NCBI RefSeq assembly: GCF_038396785.1
Contig: NZ_CP151087.1
Span: forward strand, 3,162,001-3,226,000
Origin: Sphingobacterium thalpophilum
GTDB lineage: Bacteria > Bacteroidota > Bacteroidia > Sphingobacteriales > Sphingobacteriaceae
Length of the DNA stretch: 64,000 nucleotides
Direction: 5' to 3'
Numbering within the stretch: the first letter of the stretch is position 1; the number at the start of each line of letters is the position of its first letter. The position numbers were made by a program, and so were the translations under genes. The notes below the pieces were generated by a model. It was not told the DNA's origin. It saw only the letters and a program-made list of their open reading frames with translations, and ran no database searches. Below, piece by piece: positions 35,799 through 45,557 of this stretch.

Positions 35799-38700
35799 CT
35801 ATTGCCAACCTCCTCCCAAGGCTTTGTATAGTAGAATCTGGTTTAACGTGTTTTCTTTCTCCAATTCTACTTTTCCGATTTGGGCTTCCAGCGACTCCTT
35901 CTGGGCTGTAACGACGTCCAAAGAGGTCACCCGTCCAGCAATAAATAGTTCCTGTGCGGCCTCGATAGAGAGCTTTAATGCTTGAACATGCTCATCGACA
36001 AAACCACGTCGTCTGCCTATTGCCTCTTGCGTCATAATCACATTAGAAACCTCATTATAAGCATTCAGAACCATTTTTTCATAATCCAAAAAAGCAATCC
36101 CATAGTCCGCTTTTGCAATCTCGTACTGCGTTTTCAGTTGCCTTTGGTTAAATATCGGAAGCGTAATACCGCCAAATAAGTTATAAGCAATAGATTTATC
36201 CAAATTAAATAACTTGTTAAAGCTAAAGCTCTGCAATCCGATAAATGGACTTATTGCTACAGAAGGCAGAAAAGCCAAACGTGATGCTTCCTGATTATTC
36301 GAAGAGGCAATCACTTTCAAATAAGCAGCCTTGATATCGGGACGTTGGTTCACGAGATCATCCGGTGTACCAAAATGCATTGCATGATATAAATCCGCAT
36401 TTTCAGCATATGTACTTCGTACAATAGGTTGATAAAAACGTCCTAATAAACCGTTTATATGGTGTTCCCAAAGTGCTATCTCTTGGATCAATTGTTCTTT
36501 AGCAGCTTTAGAATTGGCCAAAAGCGCTTTAAACTGTTGTACAGAAAGCTCAGTCGCATAACCAGCATCTTTTTTTACTTCAACAACTTCCAGTGCATTC
36601 TTATGCAATTCAATATTCCGATTATATACTTTTATCTTTTGATCCAAAGCAATTAGTTCATAATAAGCTGTCGCAATATTGGATACCAATTCCGTTTCTA
36701 ATAGACGCTTGCCTTCCTGCTCAGCTAAAAAGCTAAAATAAGCGGCCTGCTTTTGACTCTTCAACTTTCCCCAAAGATCAATCTCCCAGGACGAACGAAG
36801 TCCTATAAAATAATCTGGGATAAATGGTTCGGGCAATTTTTCATCACTTTTCAAGTTCTCCGAAAAATTTGAATCATAATTACCTATTCCTGATTCTGTA
36901 TAATGCCCATATTTCCGAATTCCTCCTTCTACTGCAGCCTCTACAGTTGGCCCCAAGGCCGCCTTCCGTTGTTTAAAATACGCTTGTGCAGATTCCAACC
37001 GCAAAATGGATTGACGTATATCTAAATTGTTCTGCAGCGCAGAATCAATTAGAGAAACCAACTTCGGATCTTTAAAAATTTCCTTCCAAGACCGGCTTCC
37101 TACATTTAAACTATCTGGCGAAAGATGTTTGGAAAAAGAAGTCGGTACATTTAATTTCTCCGGTTGAAGCGTTTTTTTGGGAACCGAGCAACTACCAAAT
37201 AAAATAAGTGCAGCTATGACTAAAGAAGCTTTTTTAACGACCTGTTTCTTGTTGTCTTTTTTTGAAAATAAGATCACTAATCCCGGGATGACAATTACCC
37301 CGAGTATGGTTCCGATAAGCATTCCTCCCACCGCAGCGGTACCGATACTTCGGTTACCCAATGCTCCTGCTCCACTGGCCATCATCAAGGGAATTAGACC
37401 TGCAATAAATGCAAAGGAAGTCATTAATATCGGACGCAAACGGGCAACAGCTCCTTCGATTGAAGCGGTCACGATATCCATTCCCTGCTTATATTTCAAA
37501 TTGGCATATTCCACAATCAGGATCGCATTCTTACCGAGCAAACCAATTAGCATGACCAATGCGACCTGCGCATAGATATTGTTTTCCAATCCAAAGACTT
37601 TCAAGAAGATAAATGCACCAAAGATCCCTGCCGGAAGACAGAGCAAAACAGGTAAAGGCAACAGAAAGCTTTCATACTGTGCACATAACAACAGATAAAC
37701 AAACAGAAGACAGAGTGCAAAAATATACAAGGCCTGATTTCCGGAGATTTTCTGTTCACGAGTCATCCCCGACCATTCGATACTATACCCTTGCGGCAAA
37801 GATGATGCAATTTTCTCGACTTCTTCGATAGCTTGCCCGGAGCTGAAACCAGCTGAAGACTGTCCAGTAATCATGGCTGAACTAAACATATTGTAACGGG
37901 TAATTTGTTCAGGACCATAAATTCTTTCCATCGAAATAAAGGCATTGTATGGTACCATCTCACCCGTCTCATTCTTCACATATAAGCGTAATACATCTTC
38001 TGGTCTTTGGCGATATTCGGGACCAGCCTGTACCATGACCTTATACATCTGTCCGTAACGGATGAAATTTGTCGCGTAAAGACTTCCCATTAAGGTCTGC
38101 AGCGTATTCATGGCATTCTCCACCGATATTCCTTTTTTTGCAGCCATATCGTAGTCCACCTTCAGCATATACTGTGGAAAGTTCACATCAAAACTGGAGT
38201 TGATGTCCTGAAGAACATCACTTTTTTCCATATCGTCCATAAACTTCTGTAATACCTCGGCCGTCTTGTTGAGATCCTCATTACCGCTACGGTCCAATAA
38301 ACGTAATTCAAAACCCGAAGAGTTACCAAAACCGGGGACTGTTGGCGGCGGAAAGAATTCAATCTCTGCATCCGCAAAATCCTTAGTCTTATCACGTAAT
38401 TCTTTAATGACATCTGCTACGTTCTGATCACGTTCTTTCCAAGGCTTAAGGTTAATCATTCCCATCCCATAAGAAGCACCGGATACTTCTGTAATGATAC
38501 TATAACCGGACAACGTAGATACTGTTTCAACAACATCGAGTTTCCGTGATACGGAGTCAATTTTATCCAAAACGCGTTCTGTACGGTCTACGGTTGCTCC
38601 CGGTGGGGTTGTTACAGCGACATAGATCATTCCTTGATCCTCGGTTGGAATAAAACCTGAGGGTAAGATGGCACTACTTCCCCAGGTCGCTAGAAAGAAT

Positions 38701-40349
38701 CCTCCAAGTAGAAGGAGAGTCAGTCCACGTCGCGCACTGGTTTTTACCAAAATTCCCTTATAGCCGAAGGCAGTCTTGTCATAAATGGCATTGAATTTTT
38801 TAAAGAAACGGTCCAACCAGTTATTCGAAGGTTTACGGTCATGGGGCGATTTTAGGAAAAGCGCACATAAAGCGGGCGTCAATGTCAACGCGTTGATACC
38901 TGAAATAACAATGGCAGCCGCGAGCGTCAACGAAAATTGACGATAAAATATCCCTACCGGCCCTGAAAGAAAGGCAACAGGAACAAACACAGCAGACATC
39001 ACCAACGTAATGGCCACAACAGCGCCACCGACTTCTTTCATTGCCTCCAATGTCGCTTCCATAGGTTGAAGATGTTCTTCTTCCATCTTTGCATATACAG
39101 CCTCGACGACGACAATTCCATTGTCTACCACAATACCTATGGCCAGTACCAAGGCAAACAAGGTCAGCAGGTTGATTGAGAAACCTAACATCTGCATAAA
39201 AAATAATGCCCCAATCAAACATACTGGTACAGCCAAAATTGGTATAATAGTCGCCCTAAAATCCTGTAAAAAGATAAATACAACGATAAAAACCAAAAGA
39301 AATGCCTCCAATAAGGTTTTGATGACAGAAGAAATTGAAGCATCCAAAAACCGCGACACATCATAACCCATGGTATAGGTCATGCCGGTCGGGAATTGTG
39401 TTTGTTTCAATTCTGCCATGCGGTCTTTTACACGCTGAATAACCTCTTGTGCATTTGATCCCGGCAATTGCTTTAGCATGATGGATGCGGATGGACGTCC
39501 ATCAGTTTTGGATACCATTTCATAATCCAATGAACCAAATTCAACATCTGCTACGTCTTTTATACGGATAATAGAACCAGTTGAAGTCGCTCGAATAGGT
39601 ATATTGGCATATTCCTCAATTTCAGTGAATTTACCGGGATAACGCAATACATATTGCTGCATGTTACGCATTTTATCGGAACTGATACCGGTTTGTCCTG
39701 GGGCAGCCTCGATATTCTGTTTTCGTAATGCGGCCACCACATCCTCCGTAGAGATATTATAAGCTGCCATACGGTCAGGTTTAACCCATACACGCATTGC
39801 ATAATCACGCATTCCCATAATCTGAGCGAGACCGACACCTTCGATCCGTTTCAGTTCCTTTAGAATGTTGATATCTGCGAAATTGTAAATGAATCTTTCA
39901 TCCGCGGTTTCATCATCGGTAAAAACATTCAGATACATCAGCATGGAGTTGACCTCTTTTTCGGTGGTTACCCCTGCTTTGATGACCTCTTCAGGGAGTT
40001 CATCCAATACAGTAGTTACCCTATTCTGTACGTTTACAGCTGCAATATCTGGATCTGTACCAACTTCAAAAAAGATTTGAATAACCGTGCTGCCGTTATT
40101 GGTAGATACTGAATTCATGTAGGTCATCCCAGCTACACCGTTGATTGCTTTCTCTAAGGGAATAGCTACCGCATTTGTACTTACTTCAGCATTGGCACCC
40201 GTATAGTTGGCATTGACGACTACCGAAGGTGGTACGATATCCGGGAATTGTGTTATAGGCAATGTAAACAAAGCCAAAAGTCCTAAAAGTGTAATAAACA
40301 CCGAAATAACCAACGACAATATGGGTCGTTTTATAAATGTTTCAAACAT
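35799..40349 (-). CDS. RND efflux permease fused in frame to a TolC-family outer-membrane factor
   Basis: A single open frame of 1516 residues. Residues 1 to about 1034 are a complete HAE-1/AcrB-type permease (FIKRPILSLVISVFITLLGL at the start, the GIVVDNGIVVVEAV TM4 region with its proton-relay Asp, the second-half GLLGKNAILIVEYA). Residues 1036-1054 (VVKKASLVIAALILFGSCS) are a lipoprotein signal with lipobox Cys1054. Residues 1054-1516 are a full-length NodT/CmeC-type outer-membrane factor (SWKEIFKDPKLVSLIDSAL, then LALLANSKAAKEQL-like coiled coils). There is no in-frame Met at the joint. The frame stays open through it with sensible codons, so it is not two overlapping ORFs. The adaptor gene lies 13 bp upstream. 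Confidence 0.9.
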   Translation of the reverse strand: MFETFIKRPILSLVISVFITLLGLLALFTLPITQFPDIVPPSVVVNANYTGANAEVSTNAVAIPLEKAINGVAGMTYMNSVSTNNGSTVIQIFFEVGTDPDIAAVNVQNRVTTVLDELPEEVIKAGVTTEKEVNSMLMYLNVFTDDETADERFIYNFADINILKELKRIEGVGLAQIMGMRDYAMRVWVKPDRMAAYNISTEDVVAALRKQNIEAAPGQTGISSDKMRNMQQYVLRYPGKFTEIEEYANIPIRATSTGSIIRIKDVADVEFGSLDYEMVSKTDGRPSASIMLKQLPGSNAQEVIQRVKDRMAELKQTQFPTGMTYTMGYDVSRFLDASISSVIKTLLEAFLLVFIVVFIFLQDFRATIIPILAVPVCLIGALFFMQMLGFSINLLTLFALVLAIGIVVDNGIVVVEAVYAKMEEEHLQPMEATLEAMKEVGGAVVAITLVMSAVFVPVAFLSGPVGIFYRQFSLTLAAAIVISGINALTLTPALCALFLKSPHDRKPSNNWLDRFFKKFNAIYDKTAFGYKGILVKTSARRGLTLLLLGGFFLATWGSSAILPSGFIPTEDQGMIYVAVTTPPGATVDRTERVLDKIDSVSRKLDVVETVSTLSGYSIITEVSGASYGMGMINLKPWKERDQNVADVIKELRDKTKDFADAEIEFFPPPTVPGFGNSSGFELRLLDRSGNEDLNKTAEVLQKFMDDMEKSDVLQDINSSFDVNFPQYMLKVDYDMAAKKGISVENAMNTLQTLMGSLYATNFIRYGQMYKVMVQAGPEYRQRPEDVLRLYVKNETGEMVPYNAFISMERIYGPEQITRYNMFSSAMITGQSSAGFSSGQAIEEVEKIASSLPQGYSIEWSGMTREQKISGNQALYIFALCLLFVYLLLCAQYESFLLPLPVLLCLPAGIFGAFIFLKVFGLENNIYAQVALVMLIGLLGKNAILIVEYANLKYKQGMDIVTASIEGAVARLRPILMTSFAFIAGLIPLMMASGAGALGNRSIGTAAVGGMLIGTILGVIVIPGLVILFSKKDNKKQVVKKASLVIAALILFGSCSVPKKTLQPEKLNVPTSFSKHLSPDSLNVGSRSWKEIFKDPKLVSLIDSALQNNLDIRQSILRLESAQAYFKQRKAALGPTVEAAVEGGIRKYGHYTESGIGNYDSNFSENLKSDEKLPEPFIPDYFIGLRSSWEIDLWGKLKSQKQAAYFSFLAEQEGKRLLETELVSNIATAYYELIALDQKIKVYNRNIELHKNALEVVEVKKDAGYATELSVQQFKALLANSKAAKEQLIQEIALWEHHINGLLGRFYQPIVRSTYAENADLYHAMHFGTPDDLVNQRPDIKAAYLKVIASSNNQEASRLAFLPSVAISPFIGLQSFSFNKLFNLDKSIAYNLFGGITLPIFNQRQLKTQYEIAKADYGIAFLDYEKMVLNAYNEVSNVIMTQEAIGRRRGFVDEHVQALKLSIEAAQELFIAGRVTSLDVVTAQKESLEAQIGKVELEKENTLNQILLYKALGGGWQ

Positions 40350-40362
40350 AATTTATCCTCCC

Positions 40363-41469
40363 CTACAGTTTCCTCATTTTTGGATTAATCTTCATTCCAC
40401 TCCGCAGTCCCTGTACTCCCTCATAGACAATCTTGGCGTTGGGATCTAAACCTCCATCCACAATGTAATAATGCCCCACACGCGGGCCCGCTGTAAAAGG
40501 TGTCATTTTTACGGTACTATCTGCCTGTACTGTATAAACGTATGTCTTGTCCTGAATTTCAAATACTGATTTTTGGTGTACAAAGGTATGTTCCCCTGTC
40601 TGCATTGGCACCGCAATCTTACCTGTTGCGCCATGCTTTAAGATATGCTCGGCATTGGGAAATTGAACCCGAAGGGCAATGGATCCAGTATTAGCTTCAA
40701 ATTCACTTTCTACCAAATGGGCAATTCCCTCGTGTGGATACAGCTCACCATTGGCCAAAATTAACTTGACCGATTTTTGCGTTTCCTTACCGTCCAGCTT
40801 ATCACGCATAAGTGTCAGATACTCCCTTTCAGAAATATCAAAATAAACATTCACTTTGCTTAAATCGGAGATCGTCGTAATTAAGCTACCCTCTGTCAAT
40901 AAAGAGCCCTCTCTCAATAAGATACGGTCTATACGGCCGTCAAAAGGAGCCTGTATAACAGTATAGTCCAATCTTGTCTGTGCCTGATTAACCAAAGCTC
41001 GGGCTTCTTCTATCTTAGAATTGGCCGCTTTTAATTGAATTTTCAATAAATTATATTCGGAAGAGCTTACAATATTCTTGTCAACCAGTTTTTGAGTTCG
41101 TTCCATTTCCAGCTTGATCTTTTGCGCTTCGGCAATGGCATTATCATACTGTGCTTTGGCCTTGGCTAATTCCGAACGATATTCCTCATTATTATACTTA
41201 AACAGCATTTGGCCTTTCTTTACCCAAGCGCCCTCGTCTACATAAATTTTATCCAAAAATCCATTCAATTTGGAACGAATTTCGACGTTTTTTAAGGCTT
41301 GAACATCCGCAATATATTCTTGATAAACAGTCGTATCCATTACCATTAAAGGTACTACAGGAATATTTTTGAGTTCTTCTTTCGGATCAGCGTTAGCGTT
41401 GGATGAATGGCATGAAGCCAGCATCCCAACCATACCCACAAAAAGGCACAGTAAAAGTAATTTCTTCAT
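40363..41469 (-). CDS. RND periplasmic adaptor (membrane fusion protein), lipoprotein
   Basis: 368 residues. Lipoprotein signal (GMLASCHSS), then the usual hairpin order: beta-barrel and lipoyl half-motif (RSKLNGFLDKIYVDEGAWVKKGQML), alpha-hairpin coiled coil (KAQYDNAIAEAQKIKLEMERTQKL), second lipoyl half (APFDGRIDRILLREGSLL), barrel (SKVNVYFDISEREYL) and membrane-proximal domain. It bridges the permease and outer-membrane factor made by the next gene. Its C-terminus (GLRSGMKINPKM) is typical of the AcrA/MexA class. First efflux component of the operon. Confidence 0.95.
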   Translation of the reverse strand: MKKLLLLCLFVGMVGMLASCHSSNANADPKEELKNIPVVPLMVMDTTVYQEYIADVQALKNVEIRSKLNGFLDKIYVDEGAWVKKGQMLFKYNNEEYRSELAKAKAQYDNAIAEAQKIKLEMERTQKLVDKNIVSSSEYNLLKIQLKAANSKIEEARALVNQAQTRLDYTVIQAPFDGRIDRILLREGSLLTEGSLITTISDLSKVNVYFDISEREYLTLMRDKLDGKETQKSVKLILANGELYPHEGIAHLVESEFEANTGSIALRVQFPNAEHILKHGATGKIAVPMQTGEHTFVHQKSVFEIQDKTYVYTVQADSTVKMTPFTAGPRVGHYYIVDGGLDPNAKIVYEGVQGLRSGMKINPKMRKL

Positions 41470-41653
41470 AAACGATAAAAAATGTAAAATGTTAAACCCT
41501 CCTACGGTATTTTAAAATCAGTCGCTAGGAGAATGTGTTAGATGGGAGCTACAGCAATTCTATAGCGTAAAGAGCGGCCCAAAGCCTTCCATACCATATA
41601 TAGAAATAAAAGTAAACTGTTGCAGCCTCCGCTAGAAAATTAGAGGAACGTAA

Positions 41654-42013
41654 CTAGAATGGCCTAAAACGGGATAGGAAGCGATAATACCCTGGTAAGC
41701 ATAGGGTTTTAGATCGGTAAAAAGGATGTTCATCATCTTTTGCAAAACATAATGCCGTAAAGACGATTCCAAAGACAAAAATAAAAATTGGTAGTACTTG
41801 ACTATTGAGCGAAAATATACGATAATCATCTTGCAATAGTACTTTTTCTTTTTGGGAAGAATGAATGGGTTCCAAATCCAATACGTCATCCAGAAAATAC
41901 TCCACAATGGTCTCACCTGCATGCAACACCTGTCCAGTTGCCGAGGAGAAAGACTCATAGGTCAACAGATTAAGGTATGCAAAGAGTGTTAAAAAATGAA
42001 ATATTTTGCCTAA
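41654..42013 (-). CDS. Small protein of unknown function upstream of the efflux operon
   Basis: 119 residues from the Met at 42013. Two hydrophobic segments (about 5-22 and 72-92) flank an acidic stretch (ETIVEYFLDDVLDLEP). It ends with basic and aromatic residues. The family is not recognised. The longer start at 42034 would place the ATG inside a -7-like TACCTTTG (42041-42034, minus), so I chose 42013. It precedes the adaptor gene by about 185 bp on the same strand and may be part of its transcription unit. Coding status is probable rather than certain. Confidence 0.55.
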   Translation of the reverse strand, partial: LGKIFHFLTLFAYLNLLTYESFSSATGQVLHAGETIVEYFLDDVLDLEPIHSSQKEKVLLQDDYRIFSLNSQVLPIFIFVFGIVFTALCFAKDDEHPFYRSKTLCLPGYYRFLSRFRPF

Positions 42014-42033
42014 CATATCGAAATTTCGAATCA

Positions 42034-42041
42034 CAAAGGTA
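42034..42041 (-). promoter_or_regulatory. -7-like box upstream of the small protein and efflux genes
   Basis: The minus strand reads TACCTTTG, matching TAnnTTTG, 20 bp upstream of the start at 42013. No clear -33 box. Confidence 0.4.
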
Positions 42042-42075
42042 TGACTTTAAATAGCTAAGATTATTTTATTCGTGT

Positions 42076-42113
42076 AAAAAAACCATGACAGCCTAAAAAA
42101 TTAGCAGTCATGT
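42076..42113 (-). terminator. Terminator after the EEP-family gene
   Basis: Stem CATGAC/GTCATG (42085-42090 with 42108-42113), extended by GC/GC after one mismatch. On the minus strand it is followed by GTTTTTTTAC. It lies about 50 bp past the stop at 42162 and closes the mannose locus. Confidence 0.7.
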
Positions 42114-42161
42114 CCTTAAATATCTCTAATTTATTAGATTAAAGTCGATAAATTTCAAATG

Positions 42162-43094
42162 TTACAGTTTGATTTTCACCACTAATGGAAAATGATCCGA
42201 TGGTAATCTTGTCTCGTACTGTTTAAAAGAAAGTTCTTTAGGAAAATCACCCTTTTTAACCTCTTCACTATTTTCTTTTGCACTACGATAAGATTCTGTT
42301 AAAACAGCATAATGCTTTACTTTGATCCGAGGAGTTACGAATACATGATCTATACGGCTGTCTGTCCAAAGATTATTATCGAAAGCATTAAATGTACCGT
42401 TCCATGTAAATTTAGTCGGAGCAAGCTCAAAACTATCTTCTATAAAATCGGATTCTTGTAGGATGTTATAAATTTCATTATTTTGATCGACATTGAAATC
42501 ACCGGTCAATATAGCTAGTTCCCCTTTTACAAACTCTTTCATTTTTTTGACAACCAACCGACTACTATTTTCCCGGGCTTTGACACCAACATGATCCATA
42601 TGCAAATTAAAGTACCAAAATTTCTTCCCAGAATTAATTTCCTGCAACTGCACCCAAGTACAAATACGAGGTAAGGCAGCATCCCAACCTTTTGAAGGGC
42701 GATCTGGCGTCTCAGAAAGCCAGAAGACGCCACTTTTTAATTTCTTAAATTTCTTCTTTTTGAAAAATATAGGCGCAAACTCTCCCGCAACTTTACCGTC
42801 ATCCCGACCAACACCAACATAATCATAATCAGTAAGACGTTTTTTCAAATCTACCAATTGATTTACCAATACCTCCTGTGCTCCAAAAACATCGTAATCC
42901 ACAAAATCAATTAAAGAAGTGATTACTGGAAATCGCTGATCCCAACCGTTACCATTTTTACGATCTCCGTCATTGTCATAACGGATGTTGTAGCTTCCTA
43001 CTGTAAGACCTATTGAATTTTGTGAAAAGGCATTTAAAACAAATAAATTGATTACAAAAATAAGACTTAGCGATATAATACGTAATTGCTTCAT
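42162..43094 (-). CDS. Exported endonuclease/exonuclease/phosphatase (EEP) family protein
   Basis: 310 residues with a signal peptide (to about 24, ending NAFSQ). EEP fold motifs: SYNIRYDNDGDRKNGNGWDQR, DVFGAQEVL (metal-binding Glu), NLHMDHVG, LTGDFNVDQN, SRIDHVFV and LPSDHFPLV with the catalytic Asp/His. Proteins of this kind in PULs are thought to be phosphodiesterases or phosphatases. Next to GH92 enzymes it could remove phosphate from phosphomannan, but this is inference. It is 6 bp after the GH92 gene, so co-transcribed. Confidence 0.88.
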   Translation of the reverse strand: MKQLRIISLSLIFVINLFVLNAFSQNSIGLTVGSYNIRYDNDGDRKNGNGWDQRFPVITSLIDFVDYDVFGAQEVLVNQLVDLKKRLTDYDYVGVGRDDGKVAGEFAPIFFKKKKFKKLKSGVFWLSETPDRPSKGWDAALPRICTWVQLQEINSGKKFWYFNLHMDHVGVKARENSSRLVVKKMKEFVKGELAILTGDFNVDQNNEIYNILQESDFIEDSFELAPTKFTWNGTFNAFDNNLWTDSRIDHVFVTPRIKVKHYAVLTESYRSAKENSEEVKKGDFPKELSFKQYETRLPSDHFPLVVKIKL

Positions 43095-43100
43095 AATATA

Positions 43101-45392
43101 TTATTTTATTTTTTCGTTACTAAAGGAATATGGAGCATCTTCTTTTTTTGTACCTCTATTTTTATTCGGTGCTTCGCTCATTTTGAAATCAAGTTTGGCA
43201 CCCTGCAATAAATCTTTATAACGGATATAATTATGATTATAAGGCTTTCCATTCCAAGTTAGTTGATCTACGTAGACCTGATTTGCTCCCTGTTGTTTAG
43301 CTTGGATATTCACTTTTTTCCCATTTTCGAGATTTAGAGTCACCTTATCGAATTGTGGTGAACCAATCACATATTCGCCCGAGGCAGGAGAAACTGGATA
43401 AAATCCCAGCGAAGAGAAGACATACCAGGCTGAAGTCTGCCCGTTATCTTCATCACCACAATAGCCATCTGGTGTAGGCAAATAAAGTTTATCCATTATT
43501 TTGCGTACCCAATATTGTGCTTTCCAAGGCTCTGCAGCATAATTATACAGATAGGGCATATGTTGGATAGGCTGATTTCCATGCGCATACTGCCCCATAT
43601 TCATCACTTGCATTTCACGCATTTCATGGATCATTCCGCGACTTTTCATACCCTCATAACTCGGAATAATAAACACTGTATCCAACATGGAAACAAAAGA
43701 TTTATTACCACCCATCAAATTAATTAAACCCTGAGGGTCATGGAACACACAAAAACTCCAATGCCAAGCATTTCCTTCCGTATATTCTCTTGACCAGGCA
43801 CTTGGATCAAAATCTGAGACGAACGATCCGTCTGCTTTTTTTCCACGCATAAGTTTTGTACTTGGGTCAAACAGATTTTTATAGTTCATCGCGCGTGTTG
43901 CATAAATAGCTGTTTCAGCTTCCGGTTTGCTCAGTGCTTTGCCAAATTCATAAATACACCAGTCATTGTATGCATATTCCAGTGAACGTGCTACATTTTG
44001 GTCTACTTTTACATCAGCAGGTATATAGCCCAATTTATTATAATATTCATAACCGAAGCGTCCCGTCGAAGAGTGTTTCGGATAGGCACTATTGGCCCCA
44101 TGCTTGAGCGCTTCCCATAACAGGTCTTTATCATAGCCTTTCCGATCAGTCATCAAGGCATCTGCGACAATAGAGGCGGAATTGTTTCCAATCATCGATG
44201 CACGATGTCCTGGCGAAGCCCACTCCGGCAGGTAACCACTCTCTTTATACGCATTCACCAAACCTTCTTGCATGCGATCGTTCATGGATGGATATAATAA
44301 ATTCAACAGCGGAAACAAACTTCTAAAGGTGTCCCAAAAACCTGTATCTGTAAACATTTCACCAGGTAGGACCTGCCCATTGTAGGGACTATAATGCATA
44401 CGCTTGCCTGTTCCATCAATTTCAGAAAAATCCCTTGGAAAAAGTGTTGAACGATAGAGGCTGGAATAAAATGTACGTAGTCGGTCAATATTGTGGTCTT
44501 CAACCTGGACACGTCCGAGGATTTCGTTCCACTGTGCCTTACCTTCGTCAACAACCTGTTGAAATGTTTTGGACTTCACTTCTTTTAAATTAAGTTCTGC
44601 CTGCTCAAAACTTATAAAGGAAGAAGCAATACGGGCGGTGACCTTTTCCCCTCTTTTCAAGGAAGAGAAACCAACGACTGCTCCGGCGTGATTGTCCTGA
44701 ATTTCCAATTCGTCTTTACTTATCGCTCCACTTTTAACAGCAGCTTTGTAAGAAAATGGTCTATCGAAAGTAATGACGAAGTAATTCTTGAAATTCTCTG
44801 GAACACCACCGCTATTTTTTGTTGAATACCCGATAATCTTATTTTCCTGCGGAATTACTTTAATATAAGACCCTTTATCAAATGCATCAATAATAACATA
44901 AGCACTGTCTGTTTTGGGGAATGTGAACTGAAAGATTGCTGCCCGTTGTGATGGAGACAATTCTGTTGTCACATCGTGATCCGCAAGGTAGACGCTATAA
45001 TAATAAGGTTTTGCAATTTCCGCTTTATGCGAAAACCAGCTCGCCCGCTTTTCCTGATCAAATTGCGGTGTGCCTGTTATTGGCATGATTGAAAACTGAC
45101 CATAATCATTGTTCCAGGGGCTTGGCTGGTGGGTTTGCTTAAATCCTTTAATTTTATCTGCCGTGTAAGTATATACCCAGCCATCGCCCATATTTCCAGT
45201 CTGTGGGGTCCAAAAATTCATACCCCAAGGCCGAGCGATCGCAGGATAAGTATTGCCATTAGACAATTCATACTTCGATTCAGTACCGATCAAAGGGTTA
45301 ACGAAATCAACAGGCGAGGTTTGTTGCGCCATTCCAGCATGCGCCGCGAACAGAAAAAGAATACTACCTGTTAGTTTTTTAATATTAAACAT
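43101..45392 (-). CDS. GH92 alpha-mannosidase (GDEDNGQ type), exported
   Basis: 763 residues with a signal peptide (to about 22, MAQQ). GH92 two-domain layout: N-terminal beta-sandwich (VDFVNPLIGTESKYELSNGNTYP) and an (alpha/alpha)6 barrel with TGFWDTFRSLFPLLNL, YAHGNQPIQHMPYLYNYA and GDEDNGQTSAWYVFSSLGFYPV. GH92 enzymes are calcium-dependent inverting exo-alpha-mannosidases. This one closely resembles the GH92 at 56064-58412 throughout, so the two are recent paralogues. A LacI-type operator lies 40 bp upstream. Linkage preference cannot be read from the sequence. Confidence 0.94.
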   Translation of the reverse strand: MFNIKKLTGSILFLFAAHAGMAQQTSPVDFVNPLIGTESKYELSNGNTYPAIARPWGMNFWTPQTGNMGDGWVYTYTADKIKGFKQTHQPSPWNNDYGQFSIMPITGTPQFDQEKRASWFSHKAEIAKPYYYSVYLADHDVTTELSPSQRAAIFQFTFPKTDSAYVIIDAFDKGSYIKVIPQENKIIGYSTKNSGGVPENFKNYFVITFDRPFSYKAAVKSGAISKDELEIQDNHAGAVVGFSSLKRGEKVTARIASSFISFEQAELNLKEVKSKTFQQVVDEGKAQWNEILGRVQVEDHNIDRLRTFYSSLYRSTLFPRDFSEIDGTGKRMHYSPYNGQVLPGEMFTDTGFWDTFRSLFPLLNLLYPSMNDRMQEGLVNAYKESGYLPEWASPGHRASMIGNNSASIVADALMTDRKGYDKDLLWEALKHGANSAYPKHSSTGRFGYEYYNKLGYIPADVKVDQNVARSLEYAYNDWCIYEFGKALSKPEAETAIYATRAMNYKNLFDPSTKLMRGKKADGSFVSDFDPSAWSREYTEGNAWHWSFCVFHDPQGLINLMGGNKSFVSMLDTVFIIPSYEGMKSRGMIHEMREMQVMNMGQYAHGNQPIQHMPYLYNYAAEPWKAQYWVRKIMDKLYLPTPDGYCGDEDNGQTSAWYVFSSLGFYPVSPASGEYVIGSPQFDKVTLNLENGKKVNIQAKQQGANQVYVDQLTWNGKPYNHNYIRYKDLLQGAKLDFKMSEAPNKNRGTKKEDAPYSFSNEKIK

Positions 45393-45431
45393 AAATGAAG
45401 CGTTTGGTTAAGCTTAAAATTATTAGCAAAA

Positions 45432-45449
45432 AAGCTAAAACGTATTAGT
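45432..45449. promoter_or_regulatory. LacI-type operator, copy 1 (GH92/EEP operon)
   Basis: AGCTAAAACGTATTAGTA, 16 of 18 bases identical to the copy at 58438. On the minus strand it abuts a -7-like TATATTTA. It lies 40-57 bp upstream of the GH92 start. Confidence 0.75.
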
Positions 45450-45510
45450 AAATATAAGTAAGAAATTTAAATATAGTCGATTGCCTAGGTCTTTTTCACA
45501 AGATGGTTAC

Positions 45511-45542
45511 AAAAAAACCGCAATCAAATGATTGCGGTTTTT
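45511..45542. terminator. Terminator after the large susD (bidirectional)
   Basis: ACCGCAATCA pairs with TGATTGCGGT around a short AA/AAAT loop, flanked by A-runs and T-runs on both sides. It lies 16 bp past the susD stop, so the susC/susD unit ends before the GH92 gene. Confidence 0.88.
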
Positions 45543-45557
45543 AATATCACGCAAAAA

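Noticed and set aside
37180..37280. Two separate genes (permease and outer-membrane factor) instead of a fusion
   Set aside because: The frame is continuous with no stop, and no ATG lies near the lipoprotein signal. A rare non-ATG internal start cannot be excluded but there is no positive sign of it.
41632..41958. 108-codon minus-strand ORF overlapping the small protein at 41654-42013
   Set aside because: Its Met lies downstream of the better-placed start, and its composition is less protein-like than the overlapping frame.
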